Part shown: positions 27,091 to 35,533 of the stretch, piece after piece | How the letters are laid out: every line of letters begins with the position of its first letter | How positions within the stretch are numbered: position 1 is the stretch's first letter | Origin: Aliterella atlantica CENA595 | Lineage (GTDB): Bacteria > Cyanobacteriota > Cyanobacteriia > Cyanobacteriales > Chroococcidiopsidaceae | Direction of reading: 5' to 3' | Length of the DNA: 64,000 nucleotides | NCBI RefSeq assembly: GCF_000952155.1 | Contig: NZ_JYON01000021.1 | Location: forward strand, 39,733 to 103,732 | The notes under the pieces: generated by a model | What the model was told of the DNA's origin: nothing | Seen by the model: only the letters and a program-made list of their open reading frames with translations | The model's database searches: none | Translations under genes and position numbers: made by a program

Positions 27091-28575
27091 ATGACTACAG
27101 CAGCACTTGTCAAAACTGATTATGAAGCTGTCATTGGTTTAGAAACCCACTGCCAGCTAAAGACTAACACTAAAGTTTTTTGTAACTGTTCTACAGAATT
27201 TGGCACTCCGCCAAATACAAACATTTGCCCGATTTGTATGGGTTATCCAGGCGTACTACCCGTACTCAATCAACGTGTCTTGGAATATGCCGTCAAAGCG
27301 GGGTTAGCTTTGAATTGTCAAATTGCTCCATATAGCAAATTTGACCGCAAACAGTATTTTTACCCCGATTTACCAAAAAATTACCAAATTTCTCAATACG
27401 ATCTGCCCATTGCTGAACATGGCTGGTTAGAGATTGAATTAGTTGATGCTGATGGCAATCCAATTAGAAAAAAAATTGGGATTACGCGCTTGCACATGGA
27501 AGAAGATGCAGGCAAATTAGTTCATGCTGGTAGCGATCGCTTGTCGGGTTCGACTTATTCTTTGGTAGACTTCAATCGGACAGGCGTACCGTTGGTAGAA
27601 ATTGTTTCCGAACCAGATATGCGTTCTGGACAAGAAGCCGCCGAATACGCCCAAGAATTGCGGCGGATATTGCTATATTTGGGTGTTAGCGATGGCAATA
27701 TGCAAGAAGGTTCCTTGCGCTGCGATGTAAATATCTCTGTGCGTCCTATTGGACAACAAGAGTTTGGCACAAAAGTAGAAATCAAAAACATGAACTCGTT
27801 TAATGCCATTCAACGAGCGATTGATTATGAAATCGAACGCCAAATTGCCGCTATAGAAGCAGGCGATCGCATTGTGATGGAAACTAGGTTATGGGAAGAA
27901 GGCAGCCAACGCACAATTAGTATGCGCGTAAAGGAAGGAAGCAGCGATTACCGCTATTTCCCCGAACCAGATTTAGCACCGATTGAGGTTGCCAAAAGTC
28001 AATTAGAACAATGGCGCAGTGAGTTACCCGAACTTCCAGCAGCGAAACGGCATCGTTATGAAACCGAGTTGAATTTGTCAGCTTACGACGCGCGGGTACT
28101 GACAGATGATAAAGCAGTTGCCGAGTATTTTGAAAAAGCGATCGCATCTGGCGCTAATCCCAAACAAGCTGCTAACTGGGTAATGGGCGATATTGCTGCT
28201 TATCTCAATAATAAAAAACTCAGCATCAATGAAATTGCCCTCAACCCTGAAACTCTAGCAGAATTGACTAATTTGATCGAAGATGGCACGATCAGCGGCA
28301 AAATTGCTAAAGATATTCTGCCCGAACTATTAGTAGAAGGCGGTTCAGCCAAAGAATTAGTCGAACGTAAAGGCTTAATTCAAATTTCCGATACAGGGGC
28401 AATAGAAGCGATCGTTGACCAAGTTATTGCCGCAAATCCCAAAGAATTAGAGCAATATCGCAGTGGTAAGACTAAGTTACTTGGTTTCTTCGTCGGGCAA
28501 GTATTGAAACAGACGGGAGGACGTGCCGATCCTAAATTAACCAATCAATTGTTAGCCAAAAAATTGAACGGTTGA
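27091..28575 (+). CDS. gatB: Aspartyl/glutamyl-tRNA amidotransferase subunit B
   Basis: A 494-residue GatB, the kinase/amidotransferase subunit of GatCAB. This complex converts Glu-tRNA(Gln) to Gln-tRNA(Gln), and Asp-tRNA(Asn) where needed. Signatures are [12 protein letters not shown] near the start, the zinc-site cysteines (FCNCS and CPICMGYPG), [38 protein letters not shown] and [15 protein letters not shown]-terminal YqeY-like tail domain ends [20 protein letters not shown]. Length and ends are normal. gatA and gatC are not in the window, as is usual in cyanobacteria, where the genes are scattered. A palindromic repeat follows 28 bp after the stop. Confidence 0.97.
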   Translation: MTTAALVKTDYEAVIGLETHCQLKTNTKVFCNCSTEFGTPPNTNICPICMGYPGVLPVLNQRVLEYAVKAGLALNCQIAPYSKFDRKQYFYPDLPKNYQISQYDLPIAEHGWLEIELVDADGNPIRKKIGITRLHMEEDAGKLVHAGSDRLSGSTYSLVDFNRTGVPLVEIVSEPDMRSGQEAAEYAQELRRILLYLGVSDGNMQEGSLRCDVNISVRPIGQQEFGTKVEIKNMNSFNAIQRAIDYEIERQIAAIEAGDRIVMETRLWEEGSQRTISMRVKEGSSDYRYFPEPDLAPIEVAKSQLEQWRSELPELPAAKRHRYETELNLSAYDARVLTDDKAVAEYFEKAIASGANPKQAANWVMGDIAAYLNNKKLSINEIALNPETLAELTNLIEDGTISGKIAKDILPELLVEGGSAKELVERKGLIQISDTGAIEAIVDQVIAANPKELEQYRSGKTKLLGFFVGQVLKQTGGRADPKLTNQLLAKKLNG

Positions 28576-28603
28576 TTGTTGTGGGGCGGTATTACCGCAA
28601 CAT

Positions 28604-28634
28604 TGTAGAGACGTTGCACTGCAACGTCTCTACA
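28604..28634. repeat. Palindromic repeat (TGTAGAGACGTTGCA family) between gatB and argJ
   Basis: A near-perfect palindrome: 15-base arms TGTAGAGACGTTGCA and TGCAACGTCTCTACA flank a single C. It is the most complete copy of the family also found inside cobB and recJ. A half-site (GGCAACGTCTCT) recurs 50 bp downstream at 28680-28691, just before argJ. It could form a hairpin in the gatB transcript, but lacks a T-run. Confidence 0.85.
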
Positions 28635-28731
28635 TTACGTACGCAATTATTTCGGAAACGATAATCTATAACCGTTGTGTGGCAACGTCTCTGCTATAAT
28701 TCCAACCACAACAAATATACGGGCGGAAATC

Positions 28732-30054
28732 ATGGCAGACTGGCACGAAATTGCAGGCGGTGTAACTGCACCTAAAGGATATAAAGCAGCAGGAATTACA
28801 GCAGGGTTAAAACCTTCAGGATTGCCAGATTTAGCATTAATTTTGTCAGATGTAGAAGCGATCGCCGCAGGTGTATTTACAACATCAGTCGTCCGCGCCG
28901 CTTGCGTAGATTACTGTCGCCAAAACCTACAAGCTAAAGCCAGCGCCCGCGCTATTCTGTGCAATGCTGGGCAAGCCAACGCCGCGACAGGTTCCCAAGG
29001 CTGGCTAGATGCTTTAGAAAGTGCCATGCTGTTAGGACAAGCCCTCAGCGTACCTTCAGAATCAATTTTACTTGCTTCAACTGGAGTAATTGGACAAAGA
29101 ATTAAAATGGATGCTTTGCGATCGGGCATTCCTAAATTAGTCGCCCAAGCTTCAGATACAGGCAGCGATGCTGCCGCGCAAGCAATTGTGACTACAGATT
29201 TGGTGACAAAATCGATCGCCTTAGAAACTACATTAGGCGATCGCCCAGTCAGAATTGGCGGCATTTGCAAAGGTTCGGGGATGATTCACCCCAATATGGC
29301 AACGCTGCTAGCTTTTGTTACCTGCGATGCGGCAGTTTCTCCGTCTTTATGGCAGCAAATGTTGAGTCGGGCAGCAGATAGAAGTTTCAATCAAATTACT
29401 GTTGATGGCGATACCAGTACCAATGATACGTTAATAGCTTTAGCTAACGGACAATCGCGCACGCCAGCGATTACAGAAATGGGCGCAGAAGCCGAGAAGT
29501 TGGAAGCAATGCTTACTGCTGTATGTCAGCATTTGGCAAAAGCGATCGCCCGCGATGGTGAAGGCGCAACTTGTTTAATTGAGGTGCAAGTTTCTGGCGC
29601 TAGCGATGAAAAAGCTGCCAGGCAAGTTGCTAAAACTATTGTGGGTTCTGCGTTATTTAAATCAGCTATATTTGGGCGCGATCCAAACTGGGGCAGAATT
29701 GCCGCCGCAGCCGGGCGTGCTGGCATACCTTTTGAACAGGAAAATTTGCAGATTAAGTTAGGTGACTTCTTATTAATGGAAAACGGTCAACCTTTACCGT
29801 TCGATCGCGCAGCAGCTAGTAATTATATGAAGCAAAAAGCGTCTAGCGCTGTTCCACAACAAGGAGTAGTTAGTGTTAATAGTAGTGGAGGTGGCGAATC
29901 TGTACCTTTTGACCGCAGTGCAAGCGATCGCTATCTTAAGGACGATACGATCTTAATATCTGTCAGCATTGGTAATGGTGCGGGAACTGGAACAGCTTGG
30001 GGCTGCGATCTTAGCTACGATTACGTGAAAATTAATGCTGAGTACACCACTTAA
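28732..30054 (+). CDS. argJ: Bifunctional ornithine acetyltransferase / N-acetylglutamate synthase ArgJ
   Basis: A 440-residue ArgJ of the cyclic arginine pathway, moving the acetyl group from N-acetylornithine to glutamate. I chose the ATG at 28732 (MADWHEIAGGVTAPKGYKAAG) because the motif GGVTAPKGFxAAG starts the family. An upstream ATG at 28675 adds unrelated residues. The self-cleavage site is in HPNMATLLAFVTCDA, with Thr as the new N-terminal nucleophile of the beta chain. Other signatures are GICKGSGM and SVDGDTSTND-like TVDGDTSTNDT, and the tail KINAEYTT is conserved. Near the C-terminus the segment PFDRAAASNYMK recurs 36 residues later as PFDRSASDRYLK. This apparent tandem duplication makes the protein slightly long. 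Confidence 0.95.
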   Translation: MADWHEIAGGVTAPKGYKAAGITAGLKPSGLPDLALILSDVEAIAAGVFTTSVVRAACVDYCRQNLQAKASARAILCNAGQANAATGSQGWLDALESAMLLGQALSVPSESILLASTGVIGQRIKMDALRSGIPKLVAQASDTGSDAAAQAIVTTDLVTKSIALETTLGDRPVRIGGICKGSGMIHPNMATLLAFVTCDAAVSPSLWQQMLSRAADRSFNQITVDGDTSTNDTLIALANGQSRTPAITEMGAEAEKLEAMLTAVCQHLAKAIARDGEGATCLIEVQVSGASDEKAARQVAKTIVGSALFKSAIFGRDPNWGRIAAAAGRAGIPFEQENLQIKLGDFLLMENGQPLPFDRAAASNYMKQKASSAVPQQGVVSVNSSGGGESVPFDRSASDRYLKDDTILISVSIGNGAGTGTAWGCDLSYDYVKINAEYTT

Positions 30055-30127
30055 GTTACGTGTTGATGCGATCGCTAAAATAGTTACATGAGACGTGACG
30101 ATTTTTTTAGATAGTAACTGTTAATTT

Positions 30128-30790
30128 GTGAGTGAATTTATGCAAGTAGCGTTAAAGCAAGTAGTTGTACCACCTGGGCAGCAATTGTTACTAAAAGATG
30201 TTTCATGGCAGATGTATGAAGGTATCTTAAAAGAATTAGGAGAAAAGCGTGCTGCTAGAATCAATTATTTTCAAGGAATATTAGAAATAATGACCCCACT
30301 GCCAGGACATGAAGTAGGTAAAGTAATTATTGGCGATTTAGTGAAAGCACTTTGTGAAGAAATAGAAGTAGAATGTTGGAGTCTTGGTTCTACAACTTTC
30401 AAAAATAAAGATATGGCAGCGGGAATAGAAGCTGAGGACTGTTTTTATATACAAAATGAAGCAGTAATTAGAGGGAAGGACATAGTAGATTTAAATACAG
30501 ATCCTCCGCCAGATTTAGCAATTGAAATTGATATTGCCTCGCGCACTCGTCTCGATAACTACGAGGCTTTAGGTGTACCTGAGTTATGGCGATACGATGG
30601 TCAAAATCTAGAGATAAACGTGCTAGAAAATGGCAAGTACGTTAGCTCAAATATTAGTCGCAACTTTCCTAATTTTCCTTTAGTTGATGTCATTCCTCAG
30701 TACGTCGAACAGAGCAAAATTCAAGGCAGAAACGCAACAATTAGAGCTTTTAGAAGTTGGGTAAAAGAAGTTACGGGTAAACTTTCTTAA
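30128..30790 (+). CDS. Uma2 family protein (DUF820, PD-(D/E)XK fold)
   Basis: A 220-residue Uma2 protein of a different branch from the one at 25485. It has TPLPGHEVGKVIIGDLVKAL, GSTTFKNKDMAAGIEAEDCF, the core acidic pair in PPPDLAIEIDIAS, and NYEALGVPELWRYDG, all standard positions for the nuclease-like fold. The frame begins with GTG at 30128; the ATG at 30140 is a reasonable alternative start. It follows argJ by 73 bp on the same strand but is unlikely to be functionally linked. The role of the family is unknown. Confidence 0.85.
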   Translation: MSEFMQVALKQVVVPPGQQLLLKDVSWQMYEGILKELGEKRAARINYFQGILEIMTPLPGHEVGKVIIGDLVKALCEEIEVECWSLGSTTFKNKDMAAGIEAEDCFYIQNEAVIRGKDIVDLNTDPPPDLAIEIDIASRTRLDNYEALGVPELWRYDGQNLEINVLENGKYVSSNISRNFPNFPLVDVIPQYVEQSKIQGRNATIRAFRSWVKEVTGKLS

Positions 30791-30843
30791 CTTGCCTCTA
30801 GTAATTAGTACTATACCCATCTATTTATCAAGGGATAGGAAAC

Positions 30844-31632
30844 TTACTTGCGATCGCTATTTAACGAGTTCTCAACAAACTGTTTGCCACAGTCTTTACA
30901 CACATAGCACTGCTTTCCCCTTCGATACCCATTTTTAGATAACTGCGGCGATTGACAGTGCGGGCATTTCATTACTTTCATTACAGCGTCAGACAAGCGA
31001 TCGCCTATGTACGGTTGCAAATATGACACTAATAAATCCTCAATCTGCTGCATCAACTGTTGACGGTGCTGCAAGTCTGGGTTACGCAGTGCAGATAAGA
31101 TGACAGCATTGCCACTATGGACGCAAACTTCTGCTAAAAGATTGGCTTGCGCCTTGCCTAAGTTTGGGTTGCGTTGCTGCAAAATACTCGCCATAAAAGC
31201 GATCGCTTCAGCAGTCATGCTTTCATCGATCGACTGGAAAATTTGCCGCGAGATAAAGAATTGAATAAATACTACCCGTGAAACAGGCTGCTCGAATAAA
31301 CGGGCGATCGCCCCAGTTATAGCTTGAATCATTGGGCGCAGAGGTAATTGCACAATTTCAGGGGTATTTGTCTGTGCCCACAGTAACTTAACGCTCTCGA
31401 TATGGCGCAACTCCATTGCATGAAAAATAGCAGCTTTATCAGGGAAAAATTGATATAGAGAACCGATCGCCGTTTCTGCTTTGGCGGCGATTAAATGAGT
31501 AGTCGCCGCTTCATAACCTACCGCATCAAATACTGCTGCTGCTGCATCGAGGATTTTTTCTACCCGCTCTTTCCCCCGCTGCTGTTTAGGTTGACGGCGC
31601 AATTTTCTTGACAAATGCGAATCTTTTGTCAT
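30844..31632 (-). CDS. TetR/AcrR-type regulator fused to a transposase-like zinc ribbon
   Basis: A 262-residue protein. Residues about 20-65 are a TetR DNA-binding domain (RVEKILDAAAAVFDAVGYEA, then GSLYQFFPDKAAIFHAM), followed by a ligand domain to about 215. The last 40 residues are unlike TetR proteins: CPHCQSPQLSKNGYRRGKQ and CYVCKDCGKQFVEN form a four-cysteine ribbon of the type at the N-terminus of IS1-like InsA transposases. This looks like a gene fusion made when an IS fragment landed at the 3' end; the ribbon begins at an internal MKCPHC. It is divergent from the Rieske gene with only 52 bp between starts, so it probably controls that gene and itself. Confidence 0.85.
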   Translation of the reverse strand: MTKDSHLSRKLRRQPKQQRGKERVEKILDAAAAVFDAVGYEAATTHLIAAKAETAIGSLYQFFPDKAAIFHAMELRHIESVKLLWAQTNTPEIVQLPLRPMIQAITGAIARLFEQPVSRVVFIQFFISRQIFQSIDESMTAEAIAFMASILQQRNPNLGKAQANLLAEVCVHSGNAVILSALRNPDLQHRQQLMQQIEDLLVSYLQPYIGDRLSDAVMKVMKCPHCQSPQLSKNGYRRGKQCYVCKDCGKQFVENSLNSDRK

Positions 31633-31684
31633 ATTTTATAAACACGACGAATTCCTCACAATTTTATAACTAAGGGAGAATGCA

Positions 31685-32677
31685 ATGCAGTCTATGCTTC
31701 CTGGTGCGCCTTGGTTGTTAGCACATAAGTCAATGCTGGTAGTCAACCAACCGCGCAAAATTTCATTGTATGGCGCTGACTATGTAATGTGGAAAGATGC
31801 GGAAGGAAACGTTTATGCTTTGCCTAATGCTTGTCCCCATATGGGAGCAATGCTATCAGCAGGATGGTGCGAGGTCGATAAAGAGGGTAAAAGCGCTGTA
31901 GTGTGTCCGTTTCACGCTCTTGGGTTCGATGCTAATGGTTGCACTGTTTTGCCAGGAAGTAAAAAGAAAACATTACCCCAGTTAAAACCTTTAGAGCTAA
32001 TAGTTCAGGGAGATTTTATTTGGTCTTATGGTGGATACGAGCCAAAAATACCAATCCCTACCATCCTAAATGAGATTGCCAAGACTTACTACTTTGTGGG
32101 GCATACCGCAGATATGAGTGTAGAAACCCCTCTGCTACCTATGCTGTTGAATATGCACGACTACAATCATCAAAATGGCACTCATAGAGACTTATTTCGG
32201 ATTACTGATATAGAGTTTCATCAATTTACTGATGACGGGCATCATTCTCAAGCTTTTTACGATTTGCCTACTGCTCCTTATAGCTTGGTAGAGAAACTCA
32301 AAAAGCCTGATTTATTCTTACTACCCAGCACAATTAAAGCTCACCTAGAAAATCACTTCCCATCGCTAGTAATTTTTCATGGAGAAACGTTTACAGGAAA
32401 AGCCGCGCAGTGTCATCTCTTTATTCCAGAAGCCGAAAATCGCACGCGCACCTATATTTTACTTTTTGGGCAAGCTAGACATCCCATGTTTAAGCTACTT
32501 GGCAAGACTTATCTCAATTTTGGCAAGGTTGTAGTCGAGCAAGATGCAGATATTCTGAAGAAAATTTATGCAGATACTCCGCAGAAAATTAAGCTCAACA
32601 ATGAAGTAGGTATGGATTGGGTGCGACGTAATTTTGATAGCTTTCCCAATGTGGTAGAACCCAATCTTTCAAGATAG
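31685..32677 (+). CDS. Rieske [2Fe-2S] non-heme oxygenase-like protein
   Basis: A 330-residue protein. The Rieske cluster ligands are CPHMGA (Cys, His) and CPFHAL (Cys, His), about residues 48-82. The C-terminal part resembles the catalytic domain of aromatic ring-hydroxylating/pheophorbide-oxygenase-like enzymes: NMHDYNHQNGTHRDLF supplies candidate His/His ligands for a mononuclear iron. The substrate is unknown; it could be an aromatic or lipid-like compound. A purine-rich Shine-Dalgarno (AAGGGAGA) precedes the ATG. It is divergent from the TetR gene, which suggests substrate-induced expression. No reductase or ferredoxin gene is adjacent. Confidence 0.85.
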   Translation: MQSMLPGAPWLLAHKSMLVVNQPRKISLYGADYVMWKDAEGNVYALPNACPHMGAMLSAGWCEVDKEGKSAVVCPFHALGFDANGCTVLPGSKKKTLPQLKPLELIVQGDFIWSYGGYEPKIPIPTILNEIAKTYYFVGHTADMSVETPLLPMLLNMHDYNHQNGTHRDLFRITDIEFHQFTDDGHHSQAFYDLPTAPYSLVEKLKKPDLFLLPSTIKAHLENHFPSLVIFHGETFTGKAAQCHLFIPEAENRTRTYILLFGQARHPMFKLLGKTYLNFGKVVVEQDADILKKIYADTPQKIKLNNEVGMDWVRRNFDSFPNVVEPNLSR

Positions 32678-32802
32678 TTACTCTAGCATCTTAAGGTGAA
32701 GTTGCGATCGCCTACTTTTGATATTGTGGTGTGAGAGCGATCGAAAATCAAGAAGTCAAAGCTTGTAGATGAAAGTGTATTTGCAGCACTAGCTTCAAAC
32801 TT

Positions 32803-33259
32803 ATGCCGATTTGCTCAAAGTGTCGATATGGCTTTGAATCTAGTCCAAACCACTGTCCAAACTGTGGAACTGCAAGTTGGCAGAGGAGTCAATCTACTTT
32901 CTCTAAATATCTAAATTTAGTTGTGCGCCACTTTTGGCTAGTTTTTTTCCTAGCAATTGGCTCGTGGGTTGTATATCAAGGCAGTAAGAAATATTTAGAA
33001 CAAGAGCAAACTAGCTTAATTGCAGTTGATAGCTCTACAGGAGAGGTTTCTTGGTCAGTGCCATTAGGTCGTGGCGATTCCCTTGCAAGGTGTATTCATG
33101 CTGAGGAAGGTCGTGTTTTTGTGGGCGTAGCCACCGATGCTGATGCATATGGCGATTATCAACGCTATCAAATAGAGACTTTCGATGGCGCTTCAGGACA
33201 ATAGAGTTTTTGTGTTAGGCGCAGTATCTCGGTGGCGTAATTTGACAGATTGTTTTTAG
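32803..33259 (+). pseudogene. Remnant of a zinc-ribbon/TM/PQQ-repeat protein
   Basis: The first 133 codons (stop at 33202) encode a zinc ribbon (CSKCRYGF, CPNCGTAS), a transmembrane helix (FWLVFFLAIGSWVVYQG) and the opening of a PQQ-like beta-propeller (LIAVDSSTGEVSW, EGRVFVGVATDADAYGDY, TFDGASGQ). The blades then stop abruptly. In the +1 frame, directly overlapping the stop, the sequence reads DNRVFVLGAVSRW (33197 onward), which looks like the start of another blade, and ends at 33259. The simplest reading is an out-of-frame internal deletion that joined two blades and removed the rest. The intact form would be a membrane-bound PQQ-repeat protein of unknown role. Confidence 0.65.
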
Positions 33260-33494
33260 CGATCGCTAAAAACAAGTTAGTGTGAGAGCGCTCAGATGGT
33301 GTTTTAAGGCGGGTGGAGAGTGCGATCGCCCATAGCCGAGCTAAGACGCACACCTTAACATTTTCACAGTTTTTCCAGCGTTGTATAGCCTAATTTGTTC
33401 AAGTGAATAATTGTTTGCTGATAACTTCAAGCCTCGCATCAGCATATATACACAGAAATGAGTACAGCGAATTTATTTAAAGATAAATATTTTC

Positions 33495-34949
33495 ATGGAT
33501 TACGAACAAATTAAATATGAGTTAGAAAGCTCGCCGATTTTCAAGCTTTTCCGCAGTCGCAGTGCCGCCTTAATTTTGAGCTTTTTACACAAACAATTTA
33601 AAGCAACTCAGCATATTTCTGTGGCGCAATTAGAGTTAGAAGCAAAGTTAAGTGACGCTCTAGAGTTGCTACAAGAAGTTTATCCCGACCTTTATCATCC
33701 CCGATCGCCTAAAGAGTATCTGAGCGAATGGTGCGACGATGGGCTGTTGCGGAAAATCTTTGATAGTAGCGATGAGCCAAGATTTACATTAACTCCGGCG
33801 GCGGAGAAAGCGATCGCTTGGCTAGAAGACTTACAACAAAAACATGAGTTTGTAGGAACAGAATCGCGCTTTTTACAAATTTTCTCATTGTTGAAAGAAA
33901 TCCGCGATCGCAGTACCACCGATGTGGAGGAGCGGATTGCTCAGTTAGAGCAAGATCGCGATCGCCTCCAGCAAGAAATCGACCAAATTCGCCGAACGGG
34001 AGAAGTCGCTCTCTACAATCAAACCCAACTGCAAGAACGGTTCTTTCTAGCAAATCAAGTCACTCGTCAATTGATTGCAGATTTTAAAGACATTGAACAA
34101 AATTTTCGCAACCTAACTCGAACTATAAAGGAAGCTCAACTTCAGCAAGATGCTTGTAAAGGTGCAGTAGTCAGCAGGGTATTGGATGCCGACGGGGAAT
34201 TGAAAGAGTCTGACCAGGGACGCAGTTTCTACGCTTTCTGGAATTTTTTAATGTCACCAAGCAAGCGACAGGAACTCAGATCCTTGATTCAAGACGTTTA
34301 TAAACTAGAAGAAATACAGCCCCTAATTAGGGAGAATGGGCTACTGCGCCGGATTGAGCGCAATTTGATTGATGCGGGTGAATACATCGTGCAATCCAAC
34401 CATCGATTAACAGAAAAACTGCGACAGATGTTGGATGAGCGCAACTTAATGGAAAATCGACGAGTAGCGGAACTAATCACCGATGTTCAACGAATTGCCC
34501 TACAAGTGGCAGATCGTGCAAGCGCAGAGTCAGATTTTTGGCAACTAGAATGCGAACCTGCGGTAAATCTGATAATGGAGCGTCCGCTACATCCTTTAGA
34601 AGAGTCGGAGACACCAACTTTTTCTCTAGATTTTAGCAACTTGCCGGAAGATACCCTAGAGGAAGAAATCGCCGAACTTTATCAGCAGTTTTATGTCAAT
34701 GAGGACGAGTTAGCACAACGCATTGATGCTTTGTTGGCACATCATTCCGCCGTTTCGCTAACCCAGTTGCTCCAACTCTATCCAGTAAGTCAGGGATTGC
34801 CGGAAATTGTGGCTTATCTAGCGATCGCTAGTCAAGGCGATCGACGACATTCTATTAATACCAGTACAATTGATGAGATTGCGATCTCCAGCTTGGAGTC
34901 AGATAAACAACTGCATCTAAAATTGCCCCAGATCGTTTTTCGCCGTTGA
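33495..34949 (+). CDS. jetA: Wadjet anti-plasmid system subunit JetA (DUF3375)
   Basis: A 484-residue DUF3375 protein, the kleisin-like subunit of the Wadjet SMC complex that blocks plasmid transformation. The start MDYEQIKYELESSPIFKLFR and the winged-helix-like N-terminal region (LILSFLHKQF, PKEYLSEWCDDGLLRK) are typical. A coiled coil follows around residues 145-215 (EERIAQLEQDRDRLQQEIDQ), and later TDVQRIALQ and YQQFYVNEDELAQRIDALL. The context is decisive: jetB, jetC and jetD follow without gaps, in the canonical order. It starts after 235 bp of non-coding DNA beyond the PQQ remnant. Assignment rests on family pattern and order. Confidence 0.88.
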   Translation: MDYEQIKYELESSPIFKLFRSRSAALILSFLHKQFKATQHISVAQLELEAKLSDALELLQEVYPDLYHPRSPKEYLSEWCDDGLLRKIFDSSDEPRFTLTPAAEKAIAWLEDLQQKHEFVGTESRFLQIFSLLKEIRDRSTTDVEERIAQLEQDRDRLQQEIDQIRRTGEVALYNQTQLQERFFLANQVTRQLIADFKDIEQNFRNLTRTIKEAQLQQDACKGAVVSRVLDADGELKESDQGRSFYAFWNFLMSPSKRQELRSLIQDVYKLEEIQPLIRENGLLRRIERNLIDAGEYIVQSNHRLTEKLRQMLDERNLMENRRVAELITDVQRIALQVADRASAESDFWQLECEPAVNLIMERPLHPLEESETPTFSLDFSNLPEDTLEEEIAELYQQFYVNEDELAQRIDALLAHHSAVSLTQLLQLYPVSQGLPEIVAYLAIASQGDRRHSINTSTIDEIAISSLESDKQLHLKLPQIVFRR

Positions 34950-34954
34950 GAGTA

Positions 34955-35533
34955 ATGCAACCTCAGCCACCGCAACCCTACGCCCCAGTAATTATCAAGC
35001 TCCTACAAGGAGCAATTTACAATGACGATCCCCATTGGGAACGGTTGCAAAGCTATTTGACTCCCATTAAAGAATACTTTGGTAAGATTGGTCTGCAAGT
35101 TCAAAACTATGACACGGAAGGCTTTGCTTATTTAGAGCAACCAGATCCAGAGCCAGAAGAGCGGACAGAACCCCTGCCTAGACTAACTGTTCGTCGTCAG
35201 TTGAGCTTTACAGTCACAGTTTTTTGCGTATTGCTGCGCGATCAATTACGACAATTTGATGCCAGCGACGCTATTGGCAAATTAATCCTTAGCATTGAAC
35301 AAATTAGAGATTTATTACAACCCTACCTGCCGGAAGAAAATAATGAAGACAGATTTCGGCGCGAGGTAGAGGGATTGATAAAGCAAACTAGCGAATTTGG
35401 GTTCTTAAAACGCCTGTCTGGACAAGATGAAAATTATGAAGTGCGTCCCATCCTCAAAGCCAAAATTGATGCAGATACCCTAGAACTTCTAAAACAAAAG
35501 CTAGAAACCTATGCAAATCCCACTGTATCTTGA
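34955..35533 (+). CDS. jetB: Wadjet anti-plasmid system subunit JetB (DUF4194)
   Basis: A 192-residue DUF4194 protein, the KITE-like partner (MukE type) of the JetABC complex. The frame can be read from a TTG at 34946 overlapping the jetA stop, but the ATG at 34955 (MQPQPPQPYAPVIIKLLQGA) is preferred. Family segments are FTVTVFCVLLRDQLRQFDA, RREVEGLIKQTSEFGFLKRL and YEVRPILKAKIDADTLELL. The last is the winged-helix end and the usual C-terminus. It overlaps the start of jetC by 23 bp, which indicates translational coupling in one operon. Confidence 0.87.
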   Translation: MQPQPPQPYAPVIIKLLQGAIYNDDPHWERLQSYLTPIKEYFGKIGLQVQNYDTEGFAYLEQPDPEPEERTEPLPRLTVRRQLSFTVTVFCVLLRDQLRQFDASDAIGKLILSIEQIRDLLQPYLPEENNEDRFRREVEGLIKQTSEFGFLKRLSGQDENYEVRPILKAKIDADTLELLKQKLETYANPTVS

